This document shows, piece by piece, positions 5,026 to 5,625 of a stretch of DNA of 5,625 nucleotides. Source of the stretch: Demequinaceae bacterium UBA4004. GTDB taxonomy: Bacteria > Actinomycetota > Actinomycetes > Actinomycetales > Demequinaceae. The DNA lies in contig DGBM01000151.1 of assembly GCA_002384765.1 (NCBI GenBank), forward strand, positions 1-5,625, in the 5' to 3' direction. Position 1 is the stretch's first letter; each line of letters starts with the position of its first letter. Both the position numbers and the translations under genes were made by a program. The notes beneath the pieces were generated by a model. The model ran no database searches. It saw only the letters and a list, made by a program, of their open reading frames with translations, and had not been told where the DNA came from.

Positions 5026-5625
5026 CTACTTGAGGAACTCCGGAACGTCCAGGGCGTCATCGTCCGCCCACGAGGGGTGCACGTGGATCGCATCCGTGCG
5101 CGGCGCAGGATCGCGACGCGGCGTCGGCTCGGAGTCGGTCAGCGACGTGGGGAGGACATCCACCTCGACGGGCGCGTCCACCGGCTCCAGCTCCTCCGCG
5201 GAGGGTGTCGGTGCGGCCCCCTCGACGGTTCCCAGCGCGCCCAGGTGGCGGCGCACCGGAGGGGCGCCCCCGTCGAAGCCTGCCGCAATCACCGTGATGC
5301 GGAGCTCGTCGCCGAGCGCGTCGTCGATGACCGTGCCAAAGATGATGTTCGCCTCGGGGTGTGCCGCCTCGCGCACCAGCTTGGCTGCGGTTTCGACTTC
5401 CTTGATTCCCAGGTTGGAGCCGCCGGCGATGCTCAGCAGCACGCCATGTGCACCCTCGATCGACGCCTCCAGCAGCGGGGACGCGATCGCACCTTCCGCG
5501 GCCACGAGCGCGCGGTTCTCGCCGCGAGCGCTGGAGACGCCCATGAGGGCGGTGCCTGCGCCCTTCATGACGGACTTCACGTCGTTGAAGTCGACGTTGA
5601 TGAGGCCGGGGGTGGTGATGAGGTC
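5026..5625 (-). CDS. ftsZ: Cell division protein FtsZ, C-terminal part (5' end beyond window)
   Basis: The last 199 residues of the tubulin-like GTPase that polymerises into the Z-ring at mid-cell; the N-terminal GTP-binding half lies outside the window. The fragment opens with [20 protein letters not shown], containing the T7 synergy loop (N10-V-D12-F-N-D15 of the fragment), whose acidic residues complete the GTPase site of the next subunit. The C-terminal tubulin domain runs to about fragment residue 120 ([15 protein letters not shown] near its end). A variable, Pro/Glu-rich linker spans about 121-187. The final [12 protein letters not shown] is the conserved tail peptide that binds partners such as SepF, which is encoded two genes downstream. 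The frame is open from base 5625 to the TAG at 5026-5028 with no disruption. pgeF starts two bases later. Confidence 0.97.
   Translation of the reverse strand, partial: DLITTPGLINVDFNDVKSVMKGAGTALMGVSSARGENRALVAAEGAIASPLLEASIEGAHGVLLSIAGGSNLGIKEVETAAKLVREAAHPEANIIFGTVIDDALGDELRITVIAAGFDGGAPPVRRHLGALGTVEGAAPTPSAEELEPVDAPVEVDVLPTSLTDSEPTPRRDPAPRTDAIHVHPSWADDDALDVPEFLK

Overview
The window is a compact, GC-rich stretch in which every supportable gene lies on the minus strand, so transcription runs from position 5625 towards 1. The gene set and order match the 3' end of a division and cell-wall (dcw) cluster of an Actinomycetota chromosome: ftsZ, pgeF/ylmD, sepF, yggT, divIVA/wag31, a TraR/DksA zinc-finger regulator, lspA, an RluD-type pseudouridine synthase and a GNAT acetyltransferase. 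The DivIVA form (long proline- and acid-rich tail), the SepF form and the TraR type fit a high-GC actinobacterium, possibly Micrococcales. That family-level placement is an inference from overall resemblance.

Region 5625-3365 holds the septum-building genes. It contains the 3' part of ftsZ (C-terminal tubulin domain, linker and FtsZ tail peptide), pgeF two bases later, a 99-base gap with a small inverted repeat, sepF, a 48-base gap with a 12-base palindrome, and yggT. FtsZ forms the Z-ring, SepF anchors it to the membrane, and PgeF is a likely peptidoglycan-editing or nucleoside-acting enzyme. YggT is a small membrane protein of unsettled role. The PLP protein YggS/YlmE, often found between pgeF and sepF in this cluster, is absent.

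Region 3364-2378 holds divIVA, the polar-growth scaffold. Its 102-base leader contains a 9-codon GTG-started mini-ORF with a purine-rich ribosome-site-like sequence and a hairpin that overlaps the end of that mini-ORF. A strong GC hairpin with a pyrimidine-rich tail follows divIVA and probably terminates or attenuates transcription. A plausible promoter sits directly behind it.

Region 2272-1 looks like a second, tightly packed unit: traR, then lspA (TTG start overlapping the traR stop by two bases), then the RluD-like gene (GTG start overlapping the lspA stop by four bases), then the GNAT gene four bases on and cut by the window edge. The overlaps suggest translational coupling.

This is a largely conventional housekeeping region. 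I found no mobile element, CRISPR array, tRNA, rRNA or clearly new system. The best second-look item is the mini-ORF and hairpin ahead of divIVA, followed by the missing yggS and the operator-like inverted repeat ahead of sepF.
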